Part shown: one piece after another, positions 1 through 10,059 of the stretch
How positions within the stretch are numbered: the stretch's first letter is position 1
Layout: every line of letters starts with the position of its first letter
Source: Diphasiastrum complanatum
Lineage: Eukaryota; Streptophyta; Lycopodiopsida; Lycopodiales; Lycopodiaceae
DNA length: 64,000 bases
NCBI GenBank assembly: GCA_029204225.1
Contig: CM055098.1
Location: 23,253,367 to 23,317,366 of the forward strand
Reading direction: 5' to 3'
Made by a program: the position numbers and the translations under genes
Notes under the pieces: generated by a model
What the model was told of the DNA's origin: nothing
Database searches by the model: none
The model's input: only the letters and a program-made list of their open reading frames with translations

Positions 1-143
1 GGACCGTTTGCAAGTCTACCTGTTCAAATTTTGTTTTCTACTATTTTTATTGGTTTTAAAATGTGTTTGCATTTTTTAAAAACTTAAAAAAATTTCAGTT
101 AAATTAACTAAAAAAATATACATTGTGTATATAATACACATAT

Positions 144-339
144 CATAGTTGCATAGCATTTCTAGAAACGCGTTTTTGGATTTTACCAGCGTTTCTCATA
201 AACGTGTTCTTTTTTTTTATTTTTTTGTGGGCAATAAAGGTATCAGATTAAAGCTCTGATCAAGAGCATTACATCTATATAGGTTGCCATGTGTATTGGT
301 CACAATTAGGTTGGTCACAACATGGTCTAGGCAACTATG
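144..339. mobile_element. Short hAT-like MITE, CATAG ends
   Basis: A 196-bp element opens with CATAGTTGCATAG and closes with GGCAACTATG, an inverted pair. Flanking octamers acacatat (136-143) and atacatag (340-347) match at 6 of 8 positions, so a degraded 8-bp target duplication is plausible. Near its left end are words of the AAACGCGTTT type. Inside is a block (GGTATCAGATTAAAGCTCTG) found in the other CATAG MITEs of this window. No coding capacity. Confidence 0.6.
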
Positions 340-570
340 ATACATAGGGATGAGGGTCCGGGCCGGATTGCCCGCGTCCGCGTCTGGCGTCCGGACCCGG
401 ATGCATTCATTTGTTTGAAAAAAAAAACAAATGCGTCCGGGGGTCCGGTGGTCCAGACACCATTTTTTTTAATTTTTTTTTTTTAAAAAAAATTAGAAAA
501 AAAAACGGACGCGGACGCACCCTTCAGTGCGTCCGCGTCCGGCATCCGCTTCCTTAGATACATACATACA

Positions 571-590
571 TTATATATATATATACATAC

Positions 591-647
<57 letters not shown>
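571..647. repeat. (TA)n microsatellite
   Basis: Nearly pure TA repeat of about 75 bp with ATACATAC interruptions at its left edge, preceded by CCGCTTCCTTAGATA. It sits inside the GC-rich element. Confidence 0.9.
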
Positions 648-651
<4 letters not shown>

Positions 652-876
652 CATGCGCATCCGAGCCGGACGCGGACAATGTGTGTCCGCGTCCGCATCC
701 GGCGTCCGGACCCGGACACGTCCGACCCCCGTCCAATTTTATTTTTTTTTAAAAGGCTAAATAACAATACAAAGATTAACAAAAAATTATAAAAAAAAGG
801 GACGCGTCCGGACCTCTGGATGCACCAGGGGTGCGTCCGGGTCCGGACACGGACGCGTGTTCGGACCCAGCATCCG

Positions 877-892
877 CTTCCTTAGATATATA

Positions 893-941
<49 letters not shown>

Positions 942-948
942 AAGGAAG
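877..948. repeat. TA tract inside a perfect inverted repeat
   Basis: CTTCCTTAGATATA (877-890) and its exact reverse complement (935-948) bracket a TA tract, giving a self-complementary stretch of about 72 bp. The same bracket occurs at 3,949-3,966 and 8,979-8,990, on either side of the inserted hAT element. Confidence 0.85.
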
Positions 949-966
949 CAACCCCTGCGTCCGAAC

Positions 967-1731
967 CATAGTTGCAGCGAATCGCGATTCGCTGGGTCTG
1001 CGATTCAGGGGTCGCGATTCGCGACCCAGGATCGAAAAAAAAAAAATTTGAAAAAATAGCTTATTGCTGAAATTTTTTTAGGGGATCAATGGTCAAACCA
1101 GCGTTTTGCCTCTCAGAAGTGCAGTAGATGAGGCACGAACAGATCTTATTTTCAGTAGCTATCCGGTTGTCATTTGCTCTGGTTTTCAGTAAATGTTAAT
1201 GCTACAGTTTGGACTATCAATTGTATGGATGATGATCACTTTTGCAATTGGTTCACTGGAGATGTGAGTGCAATGTACATACAGTTGGGGGCATAAATAT
1301 TGGGCCCTTCTCGGCGCGCATTTGGACCCCATTTTTATCTACAGGGGGGCGGTGGCATTTTTATCTACAGTGTCTATATAGTAGGAAGCTCTAGGGGGTT
1401 CGGGGGGGAGTAGCCCCCCGGGAAATGGGGGGTTTGGGGGGCGGTAGCCCCCCGGTGTGGGGTTTGCGGGGTTGCCGGTAGACCCCGGCCCGGACGGTAA
1501 GTCCTCTTCATGATTTGGCCTTCCAACTCCCCAAGTGAAAACACACTTTTTGGTGTTTCACACCCGAAACAGTCGGCAAACTACACAATCATAATCCCCT
1601 CTGTCAAAGCTTTCATCTGATACCCATATTGCCTAAAAAATTTCAAAAAAAAAAAAATCGATTCTACACGATTCTGGGAAAATCCCAAATCGCGAATCGG
1701 AATCGCGATTCGGGATCGCGCTGCAACTATG
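967..1731. mobile_element. hAT MITE with 8-bp target duplication (GCGATTCGC type)
   Basis: A 765-bp element with inverted ends CATAGTTGCAGCG and CGCTGCAACTATG. Flanking octamers gtccgaac (959-966) and gtctgaac (1,732-1,739) differ at one position, the 8-bp duplication expected of hAT transposons. Both ends carry repeated palindromic words such as TCGCGA and GCGATTCGC. The interior has GC-rich blocks (GGTAGACCCCGGC) and the shared block CTGATACCCATATTGCC. No ORF, so it must be mobilised in trans. A diverged relative lies at 45,959-46,698. Confidence 0.85.
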
Positions 1732-1955
1732 GTCTGAACGCACGTCCGCATCCGCCGGATACGTACGCGGCAGGGGTGCGTCCGGGTCCCCGGACGCACC
1801 CGGTATTTTTTTTTTTTGATTTTTTGTGTGTTATTTAGACAAAACAAAAAAAAAAAAACATTGGACATGTCCGACCCCTCGTCCAGGGATCAGACACGTC
1901 TAGGTCCGGGTCCGGACGCGGAATGTCCGGCCCGGACCCTCATGTCTCTATTTAT
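1732..1955. mobile_element. GC-rich GGACGC-repeat transposon, right end
   Basis: Continues the GC-rich element interrupted by the MITE. Contains GTCCGGACGC-type words and ends with GGCCCGGACCCTCAT, the inverted counterpart of the start at 343. The same right end is found at 9,130-9,235 and 50,565-50,670. Confidence 0.5.
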
Positions 1956-2065
1956 GTATGAAAAACAAAAAACAAAAAACAAAAAAATTCATCTATGCGT
2001 TCTGGAACGTTGATGTAGCGGAACTTGTTCCGCTACATCTATGATTGATTGATTGATTGATATAT

Positions 2066-3500
2066 ATCTAAGGAGGTGGACCCTGGACGCGCGTCCGGAC
2101 GCGGACGCGTCAGGGGTGCGTCCGCGTCCGCGATTTTCAAGATTTTTTTTTTTCAAAAAAAAGAAAAAGGCACTAGCCCACGTTGTCCCACATCCCCAAA
2201 GCGAGATAACTATCAAAGGGTGTCTAGCACCCACCTGCCCCCTCCTGTTAAAAAATGGGAAAACGGTACGCAAAAAAATTTGCAACAGACCTAACCACTG
2301 CCCATGCCTCCCATAACTAAGATGTTACCAAACAATGATGACTAATGAGCAGTTCATAAATTATTACAAACCTTCATTGGGAACTAAGCTCCAAAAAAGC
2401 GACAAAGAAAGATCTGAAAGTGGTTTGGAGTGAAGATGATGGTTTGTATGGCAAACATATTACTGATTTAGGGTTTAGGGTGCATCAAAGACTGTAACAT
2501 CTGTGCTATGGTCCTAGTGGCCTCTCTGTGCTGCCCCTCTCTGAAAAATCCCGGCATGGACATCTGTCTGGTGCCTCGGGATGTGGATGGCTGGGAGGAT
2601 GTGGATGGACGATGCGGATCTGGAGGTGGTGGCATAGGTGTAGGTGCGGAAGCGGAGGATGTGGACGGATCATGCAGATCTGACGGTGATGGCACAGGCG
2701 TAGGTGCAGCAGTGGAGGTTGTGGATCCATGGGGAGTACTGGCGAAGGGGGTACGGGTGGTTGTGGCGGAGGCGAAGGCAGTGGCTGTGGCGGGTGCGGA
2801 TGCAACGGTGGGGGTGGGGGTGGGGGTGGGGGCGGTGGAGCTGGGTATACCAGTGGCAGGGGCGGTGGCAGTGGGTGCACCAATGGGCTCAGCACCTGGC
2901 TCAAAATATGCCTCGAGAATGCGAGCTCTCTCCGCAGAGGGGATGACCATACAAACTCCGATCCCGTAGCGTCCCCCCGTGGGTACTGTAAATTTCGACA
3001 TCGTATTGTAGCGAGTTGGAGTAGTGCCATAACTAATCAGTAAGCTGTTGAAGTTTATCCGGGAAGAAACCAATTCCCTAAACCGAGTCACAGTAGTGTA
3101 TAGCTTGTCACTCTTCTGGTGAGCCCTAATTTCCCCCAGAGACTTCTGCTCCTGAGAGCTTGTCACTCTTCTGGTGAGCGTTCACCTTTCCCCAATCCTC
3201 TGGCGAGCATTCACTTCTAAACCTTGGGGCAGTAATATGTTTGCCATACAAACCTTCACTCGAAACCACTCTCAGATCTTTCTTTGCCGCTTTTTGGGAG
3301 CTTAGTTCCCAATGAAGGTTCAAAATAATTTATGAACTGCTCACTGGCCATGGTTGTTTAGTAATACTGAGGTTATGAGAGGCATGGCCCAGTGGCTAGG
3401 TCTATTGCAAATATTTTTGGAAATTTTTTCGGTAGTGTTTTCCTATTTTTTAACAGGAGGGGGCAGGTGGGTGACAGGCACCCTCTGATAATTAATTCCG
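2066..3500. mobile_element. Fold-back DNA transposon with long inverted arms
   Basis: Arms at about 2,211-2,485 and 3,208-3,489 are inverted copies (shared words include GCACCCACCTGCCCCCTCC and GAGCAGTTCATAAATTATT). The left flank starts CTAAGGAGGTGGACCCTGGACGC and runs into GGACGCG words. A third copy of the arm lies at 46,783-47,245 in the NAP1 intron. The core holds a fragment of hAT coding sequence on the minus strand. I could not define a target duplication. Confidence 0.65.
2468..3166 (-). pseudogene. hAT transposase N-terminal fragment with Pro/Thr-rich linker
   Basis: An open frame of about 230 codons on the minus strand. Residues near 65-90 read PTGGRYGIGVCMVIP then SAERARILEAY, matching the stretch just after the BED zinc finger in the internally deleted hAT at 49,735-49,570. 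This is followed by a linker made almost wholly of Pro, Thr, Ala and Ser. No BED finger, catalytic domain or dimerisation domain is present, so I read it as a captured hAT N-terminal piece carried inside the fold-back element. The upstream residues FNSLL.SYGTT recur at 47,540-47,630. The linker's simple codons could mimic an ORF by chance, but the conserved block argues for coding origin. Confidence 0.5.
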
Positions 3501-3910
3501 GGGGAGAAACAGGGGCCATAAATTTGTTTTTATTTTGCTTTTGGGATGGGGGGCAGTGTAAGCAAGTGCCTGTATTTTTTTTTTTTTTGAAAAAAAAAAT
3601 TTGAAAAAAATTGGACGCGTCCGGACGCGGACGCGCATACTGAGGTCATGAGAGGCATGGCCCAATGGTTAGGTCTATTGCAAATTTTTTTGGAAATTTT
3701 TTCGGTACTGTTTTCCTATTTTTTAACAGGAGGGGGCAGGTGGGTGACAGGCACCCTCTGATAATTAATTCCGGGGGAAAAACAGGGGCCATTAATTGTT
3801 TTTATTTAGCTTTTGATATGGGGGGCAGTGTAGGCAAGTGCCTGTATTTTTATTTTTTTTTTGAAAAAAAAAACTTGAAAAAAATTGGACGCGGACACAC
3901 GTCCGCGTCC
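3365..3910. repeat. Direct tandem duplication, period 273 bp
   Basis: Two copies (3,365-3,637 and 3,638-3,910) each start near TACTGAGGT.ATGAGAGGC and end in poly-A plus GGACGCGTCC-type words. It extends the right arm of the fold-back element. Point differences show the duplication is not recent. Confidence 0.8.
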
Positions 3911-3970
3911 GCCATCTGCTATATATCTAAGGAAGCGGATAATATACATCCGCTTCCTTAGATATATATA

Positions 3971-3971
<1 letters not shown>

Positions 3972-4001
<30 letters not shown>
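3972..4001. repeat. (TA)n tract, left flank and target of the 4.9-kb hAT
   Basis: TA repeat interrupted by the hAT insertion; it resumes at 8,930. The last eight bases, atatatat, form the left copy of the target duplication. Confidence 0.85.
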
Positions 4002-4003
<2 letters not shown>

Positions 4004-4353
4004 TAGGTCCCGCGGTACTGGGTACCGCGGATCCCGGTACCGCGGGACCGTACTGGTACCGCGGTACCACAATATAATAATATTTTTATTATTTAATATT
4101 TTTTTAAATTTTTTTTTACCTAAACCTACCCGCCCCCCTCGCATTTCCTCTGAAATTTTTTTGCGCCCTCTCCGCCCTGCCATCGCTGCTGGTTTTCCCT
4201 GCCTGCCTTTGATTCCTTGCGTCGCCCATCGCCCACGCAACGCCCTACCTTGCATCTGATTTCCTTTGCCCTGCATTCGCCCATTTTCAGCTTCTCTCCA
4301 ACAGTGAACCCTGCTGTTTTTTTTCCAGCAATCCATCACTCATTTCATCCGCA

Positions 4354-7300
4354 ATGGTGCAATCCGACCTTTCCGGTCTGTGGGACGAGGTAGACATTGT
4401 CAGGCGGGTTGCCGACAAGGCCAACAAGACCGGTCAGAAGATCGTGCGTTGCCGATACTGTCTCGTCGAGTTTGCTGCATCCCTCACTCGCCTTAAAGGC
4501 CATCCGTTCGGTGCACGCGCCAAAAATGGTGCCACCTTGAATGCTGCCCCTTGTGGCAGCATGACCGTCCCCGACAGGCAGCGACTACTGGACATCTACG
4601 GCCGCGGCTCGTGGCTGGGGAGAACACCATTTCGAAGGGCATTCTTCGATTTTGCACCGCTCCTTATGTGGCTAACCCAGAGTTGTTGCCTGCTTGGCTG
4701 GCACGCACGAGGAGAGGGAGTGCATCCTCCTCCGGTCCCTTTGCCCCTCAGACAGTTCTGCCTCACGCACCCCCATCTGCTCAGATTCTGGTGGATCCCG
4801 TCCCATCGCGTCCGCCAGTTGCCACTGCGGTTCCACCACCACCCATTGTTGCTCGCACTCCACCAGTCTACGACTTTCTCATGGACTCTCCGCCACCCGA
4901 GCAGGCCCAGGATGGTACTGGGCGGGCCTTCGAGGATGTGGAAGAGATCCCTTCTTCCTTCCCTTCCCATCCGGATGACCTCCTCAGCCAGCAGTTTTCG
5001 TACCCCATGCCAGATGTTGCCCCTCCACCAGTGCACCCCACCTATGCTACTGCACCCATCCCTGCCAGTGCATCCCACTCTCCCCATTCCACGTCTACAG
5101 CCGATGCATCCACCAGCGCCCAGCCTGTCGCGTCATCGTCCATTCCCGTCACGGTTGGTGCACCGTGCTGGAGGTCCACCACCCGTCGCCCACCAGGGAG
5201 AGCCCTTGTGCAGCAGACCATTCGCGGCACGCATCAGCCGCACATGGACAGAGAGGCCACACAGGCCGTGGCCAGTCTGATTTACGAGCTGAACCTGCCC
5301 TTTGCCATCACCGACTCTGAGCCCTTCAGAAGGGCCTTCCGCCTTGCACAGTCTGTCAGCCCTAGCTGGAGAGTCCCTAGTTCAGAGGTCGTCCGCACAC
5401 ACATGTTGAGGGATAGGGTAGAGTCCTTGTCTAGAGAGATGGAGCCTCTACGTCGGCACTGGGCCACTTACGATTGCAGCATCATGTCCGATGGCTGGAC
5501 TGATGTCAGGAGGAGGCCGATCCTCAACATACTGGTCTCCAGCTACATGGGCACACAGTTTTTGAGGGCAGTGGATTGCAGCAGGGGGGGGAGTCATATC
5601 TGCAGAGTTCATGTTTGATGTCATCAGGTCTTCCATCCTAGCCATAGGCCCACAGCATGTCGTCACGGTGGTGACGGACAATGCCACAAACTGCATTCAG
5701 ATGGGTGTACTGCTAGAGGCCGAGTTCCCTCATATAGTTCATACCCCCTGTGCAGCCCACGGCATAGACCTTCTGATGGGGGACATTGGAGCACTTCCCT
5801 AGGTTAGAGCCATCGTCCGGGAGGCCCTCTTCCTAGTGACTTTTGTCACCAGAAAGAGGCGTGTTCTTGCCATGTTCCGGGTGTTCAGCCATCTGGACCT
5901 CCGTAAGCCAGCCCCCATGCGCTTTGCATTCGACTTGGTGGTCATCGACCGTTTGATCAGGTGCAGGGCCCAGCTTCTACAGATGGTTGCCAATGATCTT
6001 TGGGGTGCCAGTACATTTCCGCACACTGAGGATGGGGAGCACTTTTCTTCCACGGTGAGGGGAGACCAGTTCTGGAGGGATGCACAGACATTGTCATGAC
6101 TGCTTCGACCACTCTACATTGTACTCCGCATGGCTGACAGCGAGGGGTCGACACTTGGACTGGTGTATGAGCTCATGGACCGGATTGGACATTCCTGCAG
6201 CTGCCCATCTTGCAGCCAGAGAGGTAAGCGGTACATTGTTGCAATTGACCTTTATCTTTTCAGTACTTGCTAGTTTGTTTTTCTGTCAATGTTAAGCTTT
6301 TTCGTAATGCCCTAAACCACATGCCCCTCACCTGCAGGATGACAGAGCTGAAGTTCATATGGGAGACGCGGTGGAACTACTTCCACAGGAGTATCCACAG
6401 CGTTGCACACATGCTGCATCCCCTCTTCCTCTCTCCGACACAGATCGCAGACAGGGAGCTCGAGGCCGATGGGCTTCAGTACATTCACAGGGTGGGTCCC
6501 CACATAGGTTTGGATCCTATCAGGCTCATGGAGGAGCTCGCTGCATTTCGCTTCGGCATGGGCACATTCAGCCACCCGGCTGCCCAGGATCCACAGAGGA
6601 GGCAGCTACCCATTACCTGGTGGACCATGTTCAGTAGCACATACCCATCTATACAGCGTCTTGCACTGCGTGTCCTTTCTCAGGTATGCATCTCATTTTA
6701 TACTCCATTTTTGTGTTTCGTTGAAGTTCCACCTCTGCCACAATGTGCTGAAGTATTTCAATGCACGCACCACAAGACTGTGCTGCCTCCGTGTGTGAGC
6801 GTAATTGGAGCACATGGGCACTCATTCACACGAGGAGAAGAAAGCGGTTGTCAGTGAGTCAGTTGGAGCGGTTGGTGTTCTATAGCACCAACGCACGTCT
6901 CGCCAGGAGGCTTCCGACCATTACGAGCGCATTGCAGGTGATAAGCTATTCTCCCATAGCAGTTTGGTTGACTCCTGGTATGTTGGTTTCATTTCTTGAT
7001 AAAGTTGTCTCTCTGACATGCAAATTTTAAACCTTGCAGACGAAGATATCCGATTTGGAGCGCCAGGTTGACTTGCCTACGGACAGCACCCATCCCATGC
7101 CTGCAGATGACCTGGGCACACAGTTGATGGCAGAGAGAGAGAGGGAGCTTGCCGAGATGAGAGAGAGCTTGGGCTTGAGCACAGAGAGCCCCCATTGTAT
7201 GAGGCAGATGAGCCAGTGTCAGAGGATGAGCATGATGAGGATGAGCCCATTCGGGTTGTGTTTGTCAGACCAGAGAGGGATGAGGCAGATTATATAGGTG

Positions 7301-8070
7301 CAGGGCACATGCCACGGGCAGGGGTCACAGGTGCATCACGTGGCAGAGGTGGGACACATGGCACAGGTTATACCGGCAAACAGGTAGGGCACACAGGGGG
7401 GGCCAGTGGCATACCTACCTATGTCGACATGATGGAGGAGGCTCTTGATAGAGGGCAGAGTGGTTTAGATGCCGGTCCCGCAGATGTTTGGATGCGTGCA
7501 GCACAGAGTCATGGCCGTTACTACGACAGCACACCAGAGGAGGCACCTGATGACTTTCATTGCACAGATTGGGAGGCCATGCAGGGTCTACAGGGTGCAC
7601 ATGATGAGGCACGGGATGAGGCTTGGGTTGATTCAGGGGTTGGTGCACAGGATGATTCAGAGGTCGGTGCACAGGATGATTTAGAGGCTGGTGCACAGGA
7701 TGAGTCCCAAAGCCCAGAGCATTTGTATTCGGATGCCCAGCTGGCCGACTTGGTTGCCACACTGGATTCAGAGGCCCAGCAGATGCCGAGTGTCAGGGCG
7801 CCCCCATCATCTCTTGCCAGCATGCCATACACAGAGTCCCAGCCAAAGCAGCCGCATGAGGTGCCTACAGTTCCTCCAGCTCCTCAGAGGTGTATGTGCG
7901 TCGCACAGCTCCTCCAGTGCCACCGATGCCATTTAGGCCTGCAGCCCCTCCATCGCCGTCCACTTCTGCAGCACCAGGTCTCCATGGCAGGCCACCATCT
8001 GTGCCCAGGTTTTCTCTTGCAGCGCCCACATCCACAGTGGCTCCTAGATGTCTGGCCGCCCTTTCCCTGA
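4354..8070 (+). pseudogene. hAT family transposase, decayed (BED finger, DUF659, dimerisation domain)
   Basis: Order from the N terminus: BED-type zinc finger near residues 30-55 (CRYC then RLKGH); Pro/Ser-rich linker; DUF659-like catalytic core with CSIMSDGWTD (about 5,480), VVTDNATNC (5,655-5,685), TPCAAHGIDLL (5,745-5,780) and LGLVYELMDRI (6,155-6,190), which supply the expected acidic residues; RWNYFHRSIHSVAHML (6,370-6,415); hAT dimerisation block WWTMFSSTYPSIQRLALR (6,618-6,675) and SVCERNWSTWALIHT (6,790-6,830); then an acidic, repeat-containing tail. Probable introns lie at about 6,222-6,337, 6,684-6,770 and 6,936-7,038. Lesions: a frame change between BED exon and linker (about 4,600), a shift at the G run 5,584-5,591, TAG at about 5,801, TGA at about 6,097, and a shift near 7,195. 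Probably inactive. Confidence 0.82.
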
Positions 8071-8314
8071 CCATGATGAGCTGTCGTCGTGTGAAATTCA
8101 TTCCTACCTGCTCATCCAGATCCAGCTCGACAGCGGGGACAGGACCCACAGCGGGGGCGGGTGGCTCCGGTTCCGGATTTCTCTGTCGAGTTTGTCGCAA
8201 CATCTCTCGGATATCTGCCTCTTGCTTCCGATGCCTCTCGTTGTGCCTTCGGATATCCTCCTCAAGCTTCCTCCTGGCTTCGCCCTCGGGCTTCGGTGGT
8301 ATGCGCTCTGCCAT
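7865..8314 (-). CDS. Convergent hypothetical protein inside the hAT element
   Basis: An open frame on the strand opposite the transposase; I chose the Met at 8,314 (MAERIPPKPEGEARRK), with an open extension upstream to 8,356. About 150 residues. The N-terminal half is a strongly charged Lys/Arg/Glu helix that could form a coiled coil (LEEDIRRHNERHRKQEADIR), then Pro/Glu-rich sequence, VRERAARHLG, and a Gly-rich tail ending EELEEL. A TATA-like GGGGATAAATAGG on the minus strand (about 8,475-8,490) lies some 165 bp upstream. Its 3' end overlaps the transposase tail in antisense. The amino-acid make-up looks protein-like rather than a shadow, but I recognise no family. It may be a captured gene or an accessory element protein. 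Confidence 0.4.
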   Translation of the reverse strand: MAERIPPKPEGEARRKLEEDIRRHNERHRKQEADIREMLRQTRQRNPEPEPPAPAVGPVPAVELDLDEQVGMNFTRRQLIMVRERAARHLGATVDVGAARENLGTDGGLPWRPGAAEVDGDGGAAGLNGIGGTGGAVRRTYTSEELEEL

Positions 8315-8475
8315 CTCGATCGACCTTCTCCTCACAGCACCCTGGTCCTTGAACACCCTCTCACAGCACCCTGGCTCTTAAACAGCCTGTCACCGGCTCT
8401 CGCTTGCTCTCTCACTGTCTATCACTAGCTCTCTCACAGCCTCTGAAAATGCTGACCACAATGGCATTGTGAGTG

Positions 8476-8490
8476 CCTATTTATCCCCAC
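8476..8490 (-). promoter_or_regulatory. Possible TATA box for the convergent ORF
   Basis: Minus strand reads GGGGATAAATAGGCACTC, a TATA-like motif upstream of the ORF at 8,314. Position is plausible; there is no other support. Confidence 0.25.
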
Positions 8491-8519
8491 AGCTTGATCG
8501 GCCATGTGGATCCCCATCA

Positions 8520-8706
8520 TCCCTCCATGTGCCTCTGTACCTGCCCCCATGTGATGCTCCCCCCTGTGTTGGTCTCCCATTGGGCCCATGGTCTGCTCAC
8601 CCACAATGCCCATGTGCCTCTGTACTCTGTACATGTGATGCTACCCCCCTGTGTTGGTCTCCCATTGGCCCCTCGGTCTGCTCACTCGCAGTGCCCATGT
8701 GCCACT
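8520..8706. repeat. Tandem repeat, period about 84 bp
   Basis: Two and a bit copies of a unit containing CTGTGTTGGTCTCCCATTGG and TCTGCTCAC, between the internal ORFs and the right end of the hAT element. Probably subterminal non-coding DNA. Confidence 0.7.
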
Positions 8707-8927
8707 GCAACAGTCCCCTGCATCATGTACTGTACCTTCTTTTTTTACACCCTAAACCCCCTTTTCTTACTTTTTTTGGTAGTTAATATGCAAAAATTAA
8801 ATATTAAAAATATTAAAAAATAAAAAAAATATTAAAAATGGTACAGCGGATCCCAGGGCGGTACCGTACCGGCGGTACCACTGATATGGTACCGGCGATA
8901 CCATACCAGCGGTACCATGAGGTACTA

Positions 8928-8929
<2 letters not shown>

Positions 8930-8982
<53 letters not shown>
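8930..8982. repeat. (TA)n tract, right flank of the hAT element
   Basis: About 50 bp of TA starting with the right target copy atatatat and running into TATATCTAAGGAAGTGGAT, the inverse of the sequence at 3,947-3,966. Confidence 0.85.
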
Positions 8983-8985
<3 letters not shown>

Positions 8986-9374
8986 AAGGAAGTGGATGGC
9001 GGACACGGACGCGTCCGGTTTTTTTCTTTTCTTTTAAATTAAAAAAAAAAATTAAAATTTTAAAATTTCAAAAAATGGCGTCCGAACCCCCCGACGCATC
9101 TGTTTTTTTTTTTTAATTAAAAAAAAATAATTGGACACATCCGACCCCGCGTCCAGGGGTCGGACGCGTCTGGGTCCGGACGCAGACGCGGACGCGGACA
9201 CGGGCAATCCGGCCCGGACCATCATCCCTTATATATATATATACAATCGACGTTCGCGTCCGGCGTCTGGACTCAGACGCGTTCGACCCCCGAAGGCATC
9301 CGCATCCAATTTTTTTTTTTACCCTAAAATACACGGGAAAATAAAAAATGTGCGTCCGGGTTGCCCTACCTTAG

Positions 9375-9411
<37 letters not shown>
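8983..9411. mobile_element. GC-rich GGACGC-repeat element ends
   Basis: Several abutting ends: CTAAGGAAGTGGATGGCGG followed by GGACGCGTCCGG; then the right end of the CATAG/GGACGC family (9,130-9,235, ending GGCCCGGACCATCATCCC); then another GCGTCC-rich block to about 9,352, and a CA tract (9,378-9,411). These look like nested copies of the family seen at 343-1,950. Confidence 0.45.
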
Positions 9412-9413
<2 letters not shown>

Positions 9414-9725
9414 ATTCTAGAATCGTTGTTAGAAAAAACAGCGATTCGTCCTTAATCACTTTTTTTTTTAAATCGGGCAATATGGGTATCTACTATCAAT
9501 AGAGAGAGAGCAAAACAGACGATTACGATTACAGTAGTTTCAGGCCCAATTTCAGTAGTTTCAAGTCTAATTCCAATAGTTTCAGAAAAAAAATTTAGAC
9601 CTGAAATGAACCTGAAAATATTCATTTCAAGTCCAAAAAAACGAAAAAAAAAAAAAAAAAAAAATTGGCGATTCTGGGCAATGAATCGCAATTCCGAGAA
9701 TCGCGATTCGCTAGCTACAACTATA
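9412..9725. mobile_element. Degraded hAT MITE (GCGATTCGC type)
   Basis: The right end reads GCGATTCGCTAGCTACAACTAT, inverse of a CATAGTTG-type end. The left side has ACAGCGATTCGTC and the shared block GGGCAATATGGGTATC. The left terminus and target copies are too worn to place exactly. Confidence 0.4.
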
Positions 9726-9734
9726 TAATATACA

Positions 9735-10058
9735 CATAGTTGCACATAAATGCATTTCTGGGAACAAAACATTTCTAGAAACACGTTTCTGGATCCACAA
9801 TCGCTGAAGGAACAACATAGATATTAAAAATTAATAGGGATTGACAAAATCCAACAGTCAACAGAAATTGATGCCCCTAAACCGGACCACATTGTACTTG
9901 AAACATTTGGCAACCTACATCAATGTATTGCCCTTAATTAATGCTTTGATTTGATACCCATATTGCCCACGAAAATCCGGAAAAAAAAAAATGTTTCTAA
10001 GAAACGCTGCCCTAAACCAGAAACTCATTTCTAAACACTAAGCAATAATCATATATGT
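9735..10058. mobile_element. Degraded hAT MITE (AAACGCGTTT type)
   Basis: Starts CATAGTTGCACATAAATGC, with words like GAAACACGTTTCTGG near the left end, the shared block TGATACCCATATTGCC, and TTTCTAAGAAACGC on the right. The right terminus near 10,058 is approximate. Confidence 0.4.
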
Positions 10059-10059
10059 G

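Larger units (their letters stand above)
343..966. mobile_element. GC-rich GGACGC-repeat transposon, left part
   Basis: Starts CATAGGGATGAGGGTCC and continues as alternating runs of GGACGC/GCGTCC words, poly-T/poly-A and TA tracts. The mirror end (GGCCCGGACCCTCAT) is at about 1,930, so the element may span 343-1,950 with the MITE at 967-1,731 nested inside. The same end recurs inverted near 9,225 and 50,650. ORFs here are low-complexity artefacts. A target duplication could not be fixed. Confidence 0.5.
4002..8929 (+). mobile_element. 4.9-kb hAT transposon with GGTACC-rich ends
   Basis: The element begins CATAGGTCCCGCGGTACTGG and ends GGTACCATGAGGTACTATG. It is flanked by a perfect 8-bp duplication atatatat (3,994-4,001 and 8,930-8,937) in a TA tract. 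Removing it restores a palindrome of the type seen at 877-948. Subterminal DNA at both ends is dense in the palindrome GGTACC, usually as GGTACCGCGG or a close variant. The interior carries a plus-strand hAT transposase pseudogene and a convergent minus-strand ORF. Length, target size and domain content fit a formerly autonomous hAT element. Confidence 0.88.

Noticed and set aside
483-782. ORFs in GC-rich and TA-repeat element ends
   Set aside because: Composition-driven, present on both strands, no conserved motif.
3372-3400. tRNA-like A box (GGCCCAGTGGCTAGG) suggesting a SINE
   Set aside because: No B box (GGTTCGA..C) follows at the right distance in either of the two tandem copies.
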